From Anabaena sp051781005 (GTDB taxonomy: Bacteria > Cyanobacteriota > Cyanobacteriia > Cyanobacteriales > Nostocaceae): DNA of 64,000 nucleotides. Below are positions 36,630 through 46,822 of the stretch, one piece after another (position 1 is the stretch's first letter; the number at the start of each line of letters is the position of its first letter). The stretch is from the NCBI RefSeq assembly GCF_051781005.1, contig NZ_JBPWOA010000031.1, positions 1 through 64,000 on the forward strand. The letters run 5' to 3'. The notes under the pieces were generated by a model. The model had not been told where the DNA came from, did no database searches, and saw nothing but the letters and a program-made list of their open reading frames with translations. Both the position numbers and the translations under genes were made by a program.

Positions 36630-37295
36630 ATGCTGTTTAGTCCAGCTAACTTACCCTATTGGATTTTCCTGATTACAGGAATACTGCTTTTTCTGTTCAT
36701 GATTTTTCTAGGAGGGGGAGAATCAGAATTAGATGCTGATGCAGATTTAGATGTGGAAACAGACAGTGATGTGAGCTTTGGAGACTTTCTAGGATGGGCA
36801 GGTATTGGTAAAGCTCCATTATTGTTATTGTTGGCAACAGATTTAAGTTTGTGGGGTTTGCTTGGATGGATGTTAAATGTTGGGCTTGGTGGCATTTTAC
36901 AAAATCAACAAATTCCTTTTATCAGCATAATAATTTTGTTAATTTCCCTAATTATTAGTTTATTTTTAGGAAGGTTAATAGCTGAACCAATTAGTCAAAT
37001 TTTTGCAGAATTTAGCGAAGATGCCAGTAGCGATCGCTTAATTGGTTGTATTGGAACTGTTTCTTCTGTTTATATTCCTACAGAAAACTTAGGTAAAATT
37101 GGACAGGTAGACGTACTGGATGCAAAAGGAAATTTTTTGACAATTAATGCTGTTATTCCAGATTGGGCAACTATTGCACCGCAAAGGGGAGAAAAAGTAA
37201 TAGTAATTGAACTTAAACAGCAAATTTATCTAGTTATTGCCAAAGATACTGTAGATGAAGAACGTTGGTTAGATAGCTCAAGCTGTAAAAATTAA
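36630..37295 (+). CDS. NfeD/YqiJ-like membrane protein with OB-fold domain
   Basis: 221 residues from ATG 36630, which has an AGGA ribosome binding site (an upstream ATG at 36576 does not). Three hydrophobic segments (about 8-28, 62-84 and 96-118) are followed by an OB-fold domain (about 135-205). An acidic stretch (ELDADADLDVETDSD) lies after the first segment. Such proteins are partners of flotillins (YqiJ-YqiK, NfeD-flotillin pairs) in membrane microdomain organisation; the flotillin gene follows after 21 bp. Confidence 0.82.
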   Translation: MLFSPANLPYWIFLITGILLFLFMIFLGGGESELDADADLDVETDSDVSFGDFLGWAGIGKAPLLLLLATDLSLWGLLGWMLNVGLGGILQNQQIPFISIIILLISLIISLFLGRLIAEPISQIFAEFSEDASSDRLIGCIGTVSSVYIPTENLGKIGQVDVLDAKGNFLTINAVIPDWATIAPQRGEKVIVIELKQQIYLVIAKDTVDEERWLDSSSCKN

Positions 37296-37316
37296 CTTTA
37301 GTCAAAGGAAAAATAT

Positions 37317-39227
37317 ATGCTTTTTTGGTTAACATTTATCCAGGCTTTACCAACTGTTGATGTACCAGAAATGCCATCAGTTCAGTTGCAATCAAAGCAA
37401 CAAAATACAACCTTAATTAATTCTACCTTCCCCCTGACAACTCAACCGAGTTTAGCACAAATTAATGGAGGGTTAGTATTTCCTGGTGTCATTGTTACTT
37501 TAGTTTTACTCCTGTTATTGAGTTTATTTGCTTATACGAGAGTTTATGTAGTCACACCCAACAACGAAGCCTTTGTCAGAACTGGGGGATTATTTACTAA
37601 AAAGAAAGCAGTTATTCTCTATGGTGGTTGTATTGTTTTACCAGGGTTTCATCAATTAACAAGAGTACCTTTGCGGGAAATTTCTATTGATGTAGAACGG
37701 ACTGGAAAAATGGCTGTGCGTACCAAAGACTATCTGCGAGCAGATATCAGAGTTACTTTTTATGTATGTATTAATGCCTCCGAAGATGATGTTTTAACAG
37801 CGGCTGCGAGATTATCTCAAAATGGTACTAAAATTAATCCTGAAGACATCAAAAATGCTTTAGAAAAAAGAGCAGATGATGCAATTAGAGCCGCAGCTAA
37901 AACCAAGGATTTGGCAGAAATTGATTCTGATAAATTGGGGTTTGCTCAGGAAGTATTAAATTTAGTGGGGACAGATTTGAAGAAAGTCGGATTAACTCTA
38001 AATAACATTGCCATTTCGGAAATATTAGAAAGTGTCACTTATGATCCTGATAATTTCTTTGATGCTCAGGGTGTGCGTTTGCGAACAGAAATTATTCAAC
38101 GTTCAGTTCAACAAAAGCGCGAAGTTGAGTTATCAGCACAGGTGACAATTGAGCAAAAAGAATTGGATGCTCAAAAAAGATCATTGCAAATTGCCCAAGA
38201 ACAAGAAAGTGCTAAACTATCTCAAAAGCTGCAAGTAGAAGCACTGAAAGCACAGCGAGAAAGGGAAATTCAAGAGTCTAAAGATAGAGAAGCTGCAACT
38301 GTACAACGTAGTAAAATTTTACAGGCAAAGTCAGTTGAGGAAGAAGAAATCCGCAAAAAATTATCTCTACAACAAAGCCAAATTGAAGCTGATATTACTT
38401 TAGAAGAACGGAATAAACAACTCAAAGTAGCGCAAGCATTGCAACAACAAGAAGCGGAACTAGCAGAGATTATCCGTCAACAAAGTGTAGAATCTGGTAA
38501 GTTACAAGCACAAGTACAGATAGTTGAGTCAGAGAGATTAGCAAGAATAGCTCAAGAAGATCTAGCAATTGCGATCGCTAACAAAAAACGTGAAAGCTTT
38601 GTTGCACAAGCAGAACAAGCTAAAGCAGAGGAATCTGTTAAAACAGCCAGTGAAGTCGAAAAAGCTGAACGTACCAAACGCTTGTCTCTTATAGCCGCAG
38701 AACGGGAAGCTCAAGAACGTAGTATTAGCGATCGCAACGTTGTAGAAATTGACGCTTTCCGTCGTCGTCGTCAAGCTGAGATTGCTCAAGAAGCAGCAGA
38801 ATTGGAAGCGGAAGCAATTCGCACTCTCGCAGATGCTAACCGTGATAAAGCCTTAGCTGAAGCGGAGGGTATTCAAGCCAAAATTGCGGCTGAAAACACT
38901 ATAAGTAACGCTAACCTGAGTGCTAAGATGCTGACTACTATCTGGCCAGAATTAGCGGATAAACTACCAGAAATCGTCTCCGCGTTAGCACCACAACCAG
39001 GCGTGTTAGGAGATACTCGTATTTACTCATTCCCTGGTGCAAATGGTACTAGCGGTAGTCAAGATATTAACAAGTTGCTACTATCAACTAGTGGTCTATC
39101 ATTGATTAATACCTTGTTAGATGAAGGTAAATTAGGGGATTTAATTGGCCAAGTCAGTCAAATGGTACGTGGTAATAACTCAGCTATCACACCAACCCTC
39201 AACCAACAAGATACAGAAATTAATTGA
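37317..39227 (+). CDS. Flotillin-family (YqiK-like) membrane scaffold protein
   Basis: 636 residues. One N-terminal membrane helix (GLVFPGVIVTLVLLLLLSLF, about 51-70), an SPFH/band-7 domain (about 78-260, starting VVTPNNEAFVRTGG), then a very long Glu/Gln/Ala-rich coiled coil (about 265-530, ending in AEAEGIQAKIAAEN) and a flotillin-like tail. Together with the adjacent NfeD-like protein it likely organises membrane microdomains and fluidity. Confidence 0.88.
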   Translation: MLFWLTFIQALPTVDVPEMPSVQLQSKQQNTTLINSTFPLTTQPSLAQINGGLVFPGVIVTLVLLLLLSLFAYTRVYVVTPNNEAFVRTGGLFTKKKAVILYGGCIVLPGFHQLTRVPLREISIDVERTGKMAVRTKDYLRADIRVTFYVCINASEDDVLTAAARLSQNGTKINPEDIKNALEKRADDAIRAAAKTKDLAEIDSDKLGFAQEVLNLVGTDLKKVGLTLNNIAISEILESVTYDPDNFFDAQGVRLRTEIIQRSVQQKREVELSAQVTIEQKELDAQKRSLQIAQEQESAKLSQKLQVEALKAQREREIQESKDREAATVQRSKILQAKSVEEEEIRKKLSLQQSQIEADITLEERNKQLKVAQALQQQEAELAEIIRQQSVESGKLQAQVQIVESERLARIAQEDLAIAIANKKRESFVAQAEQAKAEESVKTASEVEKAERTKRLSLIAAEREAQERSISDRNVVEIDAFRRRRQAEIAQEAAELEAEAIRTLADANRDKALAEAEGIQAKIAAENTISNANLSAKMLTTIWPELADKLPEIVSALAPQPGVLGDTRIYSFPGANGTSGSQDINKLLLSTSGLSLINTLLDEGKLGDLIGQVSQMVRGNNSAITPTLNQQDTEIN

Positions 39228-39241
39228 TAAATTAGGAATTT

Positions 39242-39538
39242 TTAAGCAGTAGCCATTTCTTGTACTAGGACGTAAGGTTCAATGATCAGGGCATGAAATC
39301 GCTTGCTACGATTGCCATTCCACTCTCCTACCTGATCTACAGAGGGTTTGGCAATCAATTGCTGATCAATCCACTGTTGCACTGAGGGAATGTTATCGCC
39401 TGCGATCGCAACTGCTACATCTAATAAGTCTAACCCATCTGTCACCACAATCACTGCATCCCTTTGTACATGGGGAATTAGCCAATCCCATTCTGCTTCA
39501 TCGAGGTTTTGTTTTAATTCTGCTCTTAAATCCGACAT
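39242..39538 (-). CDS. DUF2288-family protein
   Basis: 98 residues, matching the small DUF2288 family (LKQNLDEAEWDWLIPHVQRDAVIVV ... LDLLDVAVAIAGD). Function unknown. It is convergent with the flotillin gene, 14 bp apart. Confidence 0.78.
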   Translation of the reverse strand: MSDLRAELKQNLDEAEWDWLIPHVQRDAVIVVTDGLDLLDVAVAIAGDNIPSVQQWIDQQLIAKPSVDQVGEWNGNRSKRFHALIIEPYVLVQEMATA

Positions 39539-39661
39539 AATTCCCGACTTTGTACTTATAATCTTGATTTTACATGATTTATCAAACCGAGCAAAATAAT
39601 TTTGCTCCGAAGGACAGAAGTCATAAATAAATTATGAGAAATTCTCATTAATTGCCAGTAG

Positions 39662-40699
39662 CTAATTTTCTGATTGCATTTCTTCAATTTCCAATAAAGC
39701 TACAATTATTCCCGCAATAGGAATAGAAATAAAAATACCAAGCAAACCTGCCACCCTAGCACCAACTAATAAAGAGAAAAACACTACTACAGGGTTTAAA
39801 TTCATTGTTCCTTGCATAACTCTTGGAGCAATTAAGTTATCTTGAATTTGCTGGAGAATCACACAAGCTATCAATACTTTTAACGCTAACCAAGGATTTT
39901 GCGCTAAAACAATTAAGGTAATTGTCGCCACTCCTAATGTTGCACCTATGCCTGGAATCATATCTAAAATGCCTACTATTAAAGATAGCAGTAAAGCAAA
40001 GGGGACGTTAAAACATAAGAAAACTATAAAGGTTGAACTTGTCAAAAACAAAGTTAATAATAACTGACCGCGAAAAAAACCTAAAAAACTGCGTCTGATG
40101 ATATCGGTAAATCTTTGACGGCGATTTGGTGGAACTATTTTAATGATAAAATTCCATAGTTTTTGTCCATCAAGTAACATGAAAAAAGCGATAACAGCAA
40201 TAAAGATAAAAGTAATAAAATTAGTTAGTATACCTTGTAAAATAGCTAGAGTTGTAACCAGTGTTGATACAGCTTGATTACGAAGTTGAGTTTCAATTAC
40301 ACTTAAATCTATTTGTAAATTACGAGTTTGTAGAAATTCTTCTATTCTTTCTATCAAAGGAACTAAGGAAGTTAAAAAATTTGAAATACTATCAATTAAT
40401 TGTTGTCCTTGGGATAAAACTGTTAAACCTACAGTAATAATTAGTACCCCCAGTATCATAATGCCGAGTAAAAAAACTACAATAACAGCTACAGCATGAG
40501 GTAAAAAACGCCGGAGAAAGTATACAGGATAGTTGAGTAAAAAAGCCAAAATTGCAGCGAATGAAAAAACCACAATCACTGCTTGAAAATAATCCAAAAG
40601 TTGGACAATAGCCCAACCAGAAGCAACTAAAAGTAAAAAGCGAACTAAGACTAAATTATTTAGTCTCTGCCATAAATTCTTGGCTTCAAAGCCACTCAT
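39662..40699 (-). CDS. AI-2E family transporter (PerM-like)
   Basis: 345 residues, about eight membrane segments in the AI-2E exporter pattern: two N-terminal pairs (about 15-85), a periplasmic helical loop (about 95-150) and a C-terminal bundle with the conserved GILDMIPGIGATLG motif (about 243-256). Homologues export autoinducer-2 or act as Na+/H+ antiporters; the substrate is unassigned. Confidence 0.87.
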   Translation of the reverse strand: MSGFEAKNLWQRLNNLVLVRFLLLVASGWAIVQLLDYFQAVIVVFSFAAILAFLLNYPVYFLRRFLPHAVAVIVVFLLGIMILGVLIITVGLTVLSQGQQLIDSISNFLTSLVPLIERIEEFLQTRNLQIDLSVIETQLRNQAVSTLVTTLAILQGILTNFITFIFIAVIAFFMLLDGQKLWNFIIKIVPPNRRQRFTDIIRRSFLGFFRGQLLLTLFLTSSTFIVFLCFNVPFALLLSLIVGILDMIPGIGATLGVATITLIVLAQNPWLALKVLIACVILQQIQDNLIAPRVMQGTMNLNPVVVFFSLLVGARVAGLLGIFISIPIAGIIVALLEIEEMQSEN

Positions 40700-40926
40700 A
40701 TCAATTTTAGATTTTGGATTTGATATTTGAGATTGTCAAACACTCACAGAATCAGATTTTGCAAGCTTTATCTGTGGCAATTGTTTTCTCAACTCTTCTA
40801 ACTATAGTGCTGAAGTTCAAATATATACAATTGCAGAATTGTTCGCTACATCCTTAAAGCATATTCCTTAGTGGATAAATATTGTCTGCACTATTACAAT
40901 TCATGATCCAAAATCTAAAATTGCTA

Positions 40927-41565
40927 TTATCGCCCTAAATCGTGCATTTCATTAATTACAGTCGCACATTTTTGTGTCATCGCTTCTAATTCTTGTTTAG
41001 TAGTAGAACTAGGAGCATCAATTAGTTTACCAATTCTGACAGTAATGGGAACTGAACGGGGAAGGGATGAACCTGGTTGTAAAATCTTGTCAGTACCCCA
41101 TAAACTCACGGGTAAAAAAGGTACTTTTGCTTTTCCTGCTAGTAGTGCTGCACCTCGTTTAGGGTCAGTAATGCGACCATCTGGAGTGCGAGTGCCTTCT
41201 AAAAAAACACCTACAGCCCAGCCATTATCAAGACATTCTAGAGCAGCACGAATAGCAGCACGGTCAGCACTACCTCGACTAACGGGATAAGCACCGTACA
41301 ATTTAATTGCTTGTGCTAAAACTGGCACTTTGAACAATTCTTCCTTAGCCATGTACGCTACGGGACGACGTACACAATTAGAAACAATTGGTGGGTCAAA
41401 GTAACTAGCATGATTGCTGGCTACTAGCAACGGCCCAGTTTGGGGGACGTTTTCCACGCCATAAATCTTGATCTGAAAGTAAGTATGCAGCAAGGGACTT
41501 ACTACTGACCACTTAAAAGCGTAGTAAAGTGCCAGACTGATAAAAGGTTCGCGTTCTCTGGTCAC
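40927..41565 (-). CDS. plsC: 1-acyl-sn-glycerol-3-phosphate acyltransferase
   Basis: 212 residues from GTG 41565. The acyltransferase box NHASYFDPP supplies the catalytic His-Asp; FLEGTRTPDG is the phosphate-binding motif; VPFLPVSLWG follows. It makes phosphatidic acid from lysophosphatidate. It is the last gene of a minus-strand lipid cluster headed by plsX. Confidence 0.9.
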   Translation of the reverse strand: MTREREPFISLALYYAFKWSVVSPLLHTYFQIKIYGVENVPQTGPLLVASNHASYFDPPIVSNCVRRPVAYMAKEELFKVPVLAQAIKLYGAYPVSRGSADRAAIRAALECLDNGWAVGVFLEGTRTPDGRITDPKRGAALLAGKAKVPFLPVSLWGTDKILQPGSSLPRSVPITVRIGKLIDAPSSTTKQELEAMTQKCATVINEMHDLGR

Positions 41566-41634
41566 GGAGGATAATTCAAATGAGACTAAGGTCTAGGATA
41601 AGCGATCGCGATCGCTTTTCATCAGTCAACGGCA

Positions 41635-42753
41635 TTATTTAGCAAAACTATCATCGCTTAGAGAATTTGTACCTGAGATTAGACAATCTACGGACTTGTT
41701 TCCAGACCAGTCTGTAAAAGTATTATCATCTTTGTAATGTCGGGGTGTTTGTAGCATCAATTGCCACGCTTTGCCAGCATTCAACAAATTGAAACGCTCA
41801 GGGTAATGTGTTTGCAATAATGCTTGCACCATTGGCGCATAATCGGAATTTATGCCGGGAAAAATGTGATGTTCAGTATGATAAGAAAAGTTGAAATGTA
41901 ATAGATCAAATAGTTTGGGAACTCTAATAGAGAGACTATTGATCAGCACATCATTGATACTTGTCATTTGACACAACAGATGATTCGTATAGATATAAAA
42001 TATCAGACCTGCATAGCCTATCCAAATGGGTAAAAAGTAGCCCAAAAGAAGTTTGATGGGATGGAATTCCAGGTAAGTTAAGATGCTCGCATGGATTCCC
42101 ACAATAATTAATAATTCTAGAGCGATTGCCCGTCGTTCTTTCCCGCTAACCGTAAAAGCCACCACAGGATATTGGGCTTTACCATTGTTAAACAACAACA
42201 CTGAAGTCAAGTTACGAAACGCGTGAACTCCCCAAGCATGACCCATTCCTATTACCAATAAGATAGGATTCACCTCAGCCGATGGTACAAAAGCATTCTG
42301 AATCCATTTACCCCAAGTTTTGGGTTGGTTGTCTAAATAATTGCGATCTGGATCTTGCAAAGAATTGGTCTTATTGTGATGCTCTCGATTGTGTACTGCC
42401 TTCCATAAAGTAGGAGGCATCCATAACATTGTTAATCCCAATAGACTAATCACGCGTCTCAACCAGGGATTTTTAATCGTGCGGCTGTGTAGCAAATCGT
42501 GAGTGCTAAAAAGGAGAACAATGACACTATTACCCATCACTAATGCTAGTGGCAAATAGAGCCAGAGCAAATACCAATTCCAGTCATCAAGGTGATTTGC
42601 AATCCCCCAACCCAGCATCAAAATTGCTAAATTAATTAACAAAATCCAGACTTTATTTGTATCAGGTAAAAATGCCTCTGCTGGAAGTAAAGGACGCAGC
42701 TTTTTTGCATAGTCTGCTTGCGTCATCCAAATTTTTTGATCAACAGTATTCAT
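41635..42753 (-). CDS. Membrane fatty-acid desaturase
   Basis: 372 residues with the three His boxes of membrane di-iron desaturases: HDLLH (about 84), HNREHH (about 121) and HTEHH (about 295). About four membrane helices lie between them. It probably introduces a double bond into lipid acyl chains, in keeping with its neighbours (fabD upstream, plsC downstream). It does not look like DesA/DesB/DesC in detail; a hydroxylase or ketolase role is possible. Confidence 0.8.
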   Translation of the reverse strand: MNTVDQKIWMTQADYAKKLRPLLPAEAFLPDTNKVWILLINLAILMLGWGIANHLDDWNWYLLWLYLPLALVMGNSVIVLLFSTHDLLHSRTIKNPWLRRVISLLGLTMLWMPPTLWKAVHNREHHNKTNSLQDPDRNYLDNQPKTWGKWIQNAFVPSAEVNPILLVIGMGHAWGVHAFRNLTSVLLFNNGKAQYPVVAFTVSGKERRAIALELLIIVGIHASILTYLEFHPIKLLLGYFLPIWIGYAGLIFYIYTNHLLCQMTSINDVLINSLSIRVPKLFDLLHFNFSYHTEHHIFPGINSDYAPMVQALLQTHYPERFNLLNAGKAWQLMLQTPRHYKDDNTFTDWSGNKSVDCLISGTNSLSDDSFAK

Positions 42754-42999
42754 GAATGTTATTAGTTTTATTTGAAGGGTTATTACGCCATTTTTTGAGA
42801 AATTTTAAGGAAGTAAGTGTCAGGTTGATCTTTTTGGCGTTATCTTACCGAAACCCTTAACAAATCACTGGAGATAAATTAAAAAACAATTCATAAAGTA
42901 AATCTTTAAACAGCAAAAAAAAGCAACATAACCTGTTTACATTGCCAAAGTTATCTATAAAATGACTTCTTTAATTTTGAATTAATTTGCTCCCATTAC

Positions 43000-43881
43000 C
43001 TATTCAGGCAACTCCCCAGCATTACGAACATTTTCTAAAACTAAGCCAGCCGTAGTGCGTTTAATTAAACCTGTTAAAACATTACCAGGACCAATTTCTA
43101 CAACTCGCTCAATCCCATTTTCTGGTAATTGCAGAGAAATTTCTCGCCACCTGACTGAACCTGTCATTTGTTGGGAGAGGCGCTGTTTTATTATATCAGC
43201 ATCCACAGCGGGAACCGGTTCGACATTAGACAAAATTGGGACAACGGCTGACTGAAAAATTACTGAGTCGAGAATTTCTTGGAATTCTGTGGAAGCAGCT
43301 TTCATTAAATGTGAATGAAATGCACCTGAAACTTTTAAGGGAATGGCACGTTTGGCTTTGACTTGCGACATAACAGCTTGGACACCATCTGGAGTCCCAG
43401 AAATGACGACTTGAGCCGGACTGTTATCATTTGCTAAAACTACATCTGGTGTATCGTTAATGACTTTTTCTAATTGTTCTCGGTCAAAGTTCATTAGTGC
43501 TGCCATCATGCCACCGGCGGAACTATCCATAATTTCTGCTCGACGTTTCACTAAGTGCAAACCAGTAGACCAATCAAAAACACAAGCAACATAAAGAGCT
43601 ATGTATTCTCCCAAACTATGACCAGCAACAACATCCGGTTTTTGTCCCTTTTCTCTTAATAAATCAGCGAGAATACTTTCTATTACGTAAAGAATAGGTT
43701 GGGTATAAAGTGTGCGTGATAGTTTTGCTTCGTCATTTTTACAAATATCTATAACAGACCAGCCCAAAATTTCCTCAGCTTGGGCAAATTTTTCTTGAGC
43801 AGATGGTATTTCTAGTAGATCCATTCCCATACCCAAGGTTTGCGAACCTTGTCCGGGAAACACCCATGCAGTTTTAGTCAT
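43000..43881 (-). CDS. fabD: Malonyl-CoA:ACP transacylase
   Basis: 293 residues. FPGQGSQTLGMG at the N-terminus, catalytic Ser89 in GHSLGEY, RRAEIM, and GAFHSHLM with the second catalytic His. It loads malonyl groups onto ACP for fatty acid elongation. Part of the plsX-fabH-fabD run on the minus strand. Confidence 0.95.
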   Translation of the reverse strand: MTKTAWVFPGQGSQTLGMGMDLLEIPSAQEKFAQAEEILGWSVIDICKNDEAKLSRTLYTQPILYVIESILADLLREKGQKPDVVAGHSLGEYIALYVACVFDWSTGLHLVKRRAEIMDSSAGGMMAALMNFDREQLEKVINDTPDVVLANDNSPAQVVISGTPDGVQAVMSQVKAKRAIPLKVSGAFHSHLMKAASTEFQEILDSVIFQSAVVPILSNVEPVPAVDADIIKQRLSQQMTGSVRWREISLQLPENGIERVVEIGPGNVLTGLIKRTTAGLVLENVRNAGELPE

Positions 43882-43889
43882 TGATAAAC

Positions 43890-43917
43890 GGTAATTGGTA
43901 ATTGGTAATTGGTAATT
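43890..43917. repeat. Heptamer STRR (GGTAATT)x4
   Basis: Four perfect tandem GGTAATT units, followed by GAGTACC-type and ACTCGTT/ACTCATT-type heptamers to about 43985. It occupies most of the fabH-fabD gap. Confidence 0.85.
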
Positions 43918-44013
43918 GCTGAGTACCGAGTACCGAGTGGTTGATTCTCGTTCCTACTCATTACTCGTTACTCATCACTCTGTACTGACCTGCCCCCTGC
44001 CTCTTCCTAATCC

Positions 44014-45009
44014 CTATCTTCCCCATTGAAAAATTGCAGCACCCCAGCTTAGACCTGCTCCAAAGCCTGAGGTAGCAATGATATCATTGGGTTTAATTTT
44101 TCCTTCTCGCACTGCTTCATCTAATGCTAGGGGAATAGAAGCTGCTGAGGTGTTGCCATAGTTGGCGACGTTACTTATTAATTTATGTGCTGGAATATTT
44201 AAACGTTCAGCTACGGCATTAATAATCCGCTGATTTGCTTGATGTAATACGAGCCAATCTATATGATCAACGGTGAGATTAGCTGCAAATAAGGCTTTGT
44301 CTATAACTTCTGGCACTTTTTGGACTGCAAAGCGGTAAACTTCTTTGCCGTTCATGCTGATGGGTTGGTAAGTTCCTTTGGTGACATTGATACCTGGACT
44401 CAATTCTTGAGTAGAACCTTCATAAGCAAGGTTGAGGTAATGATTTTGAGTGCCATCACTTTTCAAAGAAAATCCTAATAAGCGATCGCTCTTATTAGCT
44501 TGCAACACTACTGCCCCTGCACCATCACCGAACAATATACAAGTGCGTCGGTCTTGCCAATCTACCCAACGAGAGAGGATATCGCCCCCAATCAGGAGTA
44601 CATTCTGATAGACACCTGTTCTGATATATTGGGCTGCTGTGACTAGTCCAAATACAAAGCCGGAACAAGCTGCTGTTAAATCAAAAGCAACTGCTTTAAT
44701 TGCACCTAATTCAGCTTGAATTCGGCAAGCACTACCAAATAAATCATCAGGGGTAGAGGTTGCCAGTAAAATTAAATCAATATCCTCTGCTTTAATCCCT
44801 GCGGCTGCAATAGCCTGCCTACCAGCAGTGGTAGCAAGTACACTTAATGACTCTGGTGGCAAAGCTAACCGCCGTTGACTAATTCCTGTTCTTGTAGTAA
44901 TCCACTCATCTGATGTTTCTACCAGTTGAGTTAGTAATTTATTATCTAAGGTAGTTGCTGGTACTGCCGAGCCACTGCCTGTAATTGCTATACCGTTAAA
45001 CATTGGCAC
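44014..45009 (-). CDS. fabH: Beta-ketoacyl-ACP synthase III
   Basis: 331 residues. The catalytic triad is Cys115 in TAACSGF, His256 in LHQANQRI and Asn286 in NYGNTS. It condenses acetyl-CoA with malonyl-ACP to start fatty acid synthesis. It lies between plsX and fabD with short repeat-filled gaps. Confidence 0.95.
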   Translation of the reverse strand: MPMFNGIAITGSGSAVPATTLDNKLLTQLVETSDEWITTRTGISQRRLALPPESLSVLATTAGRQAIAAAGIKAEDIDLILLATSTPDDLFGSACRIQAELGAIKAVAFDLTAACSGFVFGLVTAAQYIRTGVYQNVLLIGGDILSRWVDWQDRRTCILFGDGAGAVVLQANKSDRLLGFSLKSDGTQNHYLNLAYEGSTQELSPGINVTKGTYQPISMNGKEVYRFAVQKVPEVIDKALFAANLTVDHIDWLVLHQANQRIINAVAERLNIPAHKLISNVANYGNTSAASIPLALDEAVREGKIKPNDIIATSGFGAGLSWGAAIFQWGR

Positions 45010-45118
45010 TCCTAATCTCCCCAGCTATCAGTATTTTTGTCAATTGTCAGTTGTCATAAATCAGTTGTAGTTTTTACCAGCATAAATGACAAATGACTAA
45101 TGACAAATAACTCTTCAG

Positions 45119-46144
45119 CTAATCGCTTTCACTCTGTAGGATTTGATATTGGGACTGAAGTCTTTGCAGTACCTGATTATCTACAGCTTCTTTAGCCATG
45201 CGAATAGCACTAAAAATTGAAGGCGCTTGAGAACTACCGTGACCGATAAAACAAATTCCGTCTACGCCTAAAAGTAAAGCACCACCATGTTCAGCGTGAT
45301 CCATGCGCTGTTTAACACGCTTGAGGTTGGGTTTTAAAATTGCCGTCCCAATTTGACCGTGTAGTCCTTGGGGTAATTCTTCGCGCAGAATTTGTAGAAT
45401 TACTCCTCCCACTGCTTCGGCAAATTTTAATACTACATTACCGACAAAGCCATCGCAGACAATTACATCAAACTCACCGGATAAAATATCACGCCCTTCA
45501 GCATTACCAGTAAAATTAATTTGGGTATTTTCCTTTAACATTTGGTGGGCGCGGAGAACGACTTCATTGCCCTTGGTGTCTTCTTCGCCGATATTCAATA
45601 AACCTATTTTGGGTTCTTCTGTCCCCAAAACATACTGACTATAAATCGACCCCATCACCGCAAACTGCTCTAAAAATTTAGGACGACAGTCTACATTAGC
45701 GCCGACATCAAGTATCAATACTGGCTTACCTGCTTTGATTGTCGGAAATACTGTGCCAATAGCTGGACGGTCAATTCCTGGCAGTCTTCCTAAGCGGAGC
45801 AAAGCTGATGCCATTGCTGCCCCAGAGTGACCGGCAGAGAATACAGCATCTGCTTGCTGTTTTTTGACTAAATCCATTGCTACATTGATGGAAGCCTTGC
45901 GTTTGCGTCTAACTGCATTTAAAGGTTCCTCATCCATAGCGATCGCTTCCTCAGCAGAAACAATCTCTAAATCCACCATATTTGTTTTTGGCGGCATAGC
46001 AGCTTCAATTTGTTGGGGATCACCTACCAACAAGATTTTCACACCCAATTCTTCCCGCGCCCGCAGTGCGCCAGCGACGATTTCGTTGGGTGCGTGATCC
46101 CCTCCCATAGCGTCAATTGCGATCCTTACACCAGTCGATCCCAT
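45119..46144 (-). CDS. plsX: Phosphate acyltransferase PlsX
   Basis: 341 residues, starting RIAIDAMGGDHAPNEIV; HSGAAMASAL, DVGANVDC and CDGFVGNVVLK are conserved blocks. It converts acyl-ACP to acyl-phosphate for glycerolipid synthesis. It heads the minus-strand lipid gene run plsX-fabH-fabD-desaturase-plsC. Confidence 0.95.
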   Translation of the reverse strand: MGSTGVRIAIDAMGGDHAPNEIVAGALRAREELGVKILLVGDPQQIEAAMPPKTNMVDLEIVSAEEAIAMDEEPLNAVRRKRKASINVAMDLVKKQQADAVFSAGHSGAAMASALLRLGRLPGIDRPAIGTVFPTIKAGKPVLILDVGANVDCRPKFLEQFAVMGSIYSQYVLGTEEPKIGLLNIGEEDTKGNEVVLRAHQMLKENTQINFTGNAEGRDILSGEFDVIVCDGFVGNVVLKFAEAVGGVILQILREELPQGLHGQIGTAILKPNLKRVKQRMDHAEHGGALLLGVDGICFIGHGSSQAPSIFSAIRMAKEAVDNQVLQRLQSQYQILQSESD

Positions 46145-46822
46145 TGCTCCTAGCTCAAAGAAACCTTACAAATTTTATCAGATTGCAATACTTAAAAATT
46201 CAAAATTCCCAAAAAAGGCATAGGGAACTATATTTTTCTGCAACTAAGCGAAGTATATAAACATCCATCTATGAAAACTCGTTTTATTAATAGGCATAAA
46301 GCAGTTAATTAAATTAGGGGATTTTGCACAACTATTCAGTAATCTGACTACTGTATGGCATCAATTATTACAAACGCTTATTTCTTCACCACATTTTTTT
46401 CATGAAGATAGACATTATTTCTGGTTTTAAAAAGATTAGGTATAACGTCTCCACAGGAGTTACAGAGCAAACATTAATTTTTGGTAGGCTGTACCCTGGA
46501 AAACTCGTCGATTTATCTAAATAGTAATAAAAAATGGTTACTTCCAAAAGCCTATCAAATTCTTGGAGTTTGTGCTTCTAACCAAGTGACCAAATCGGAT
46601 ATTTCTGAAAAATCTAAAAACTTTTCTCACAATACTTATAACTGTGCGGTAGCTAATAACCGTAGCTGTTCAATTATTGGTAAATCTATGATATCAAAAG
46701 GGCGATTTTCATAAATAAATATAAGTGAGCGATGCGAACAGTCATGCGATCGCACTTTTATCTAGTTCCCAAGGACAAACCGTAGGGACGGGGAAACCCC
46801 GCCCTGTTTTGGTGAAATTAAA
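46145..46822. other. 678-bp intergenic region
   Basis: No supported gene; a 77-codon frame at 46481-46714 lacks domain, start context and recognisable composition. It contains a GC-rich palindrome ACGGGGAAACCCCGCC (46787-46803) matching the repeat inside mfd. Confidence 0.45.

Noticed and set aside
46481..46714. 77-codon plus-strand frame
   Set aside because: Starts with TTG, no ribosome binding site, no family or regular structure, sits in AT-rich spacer.
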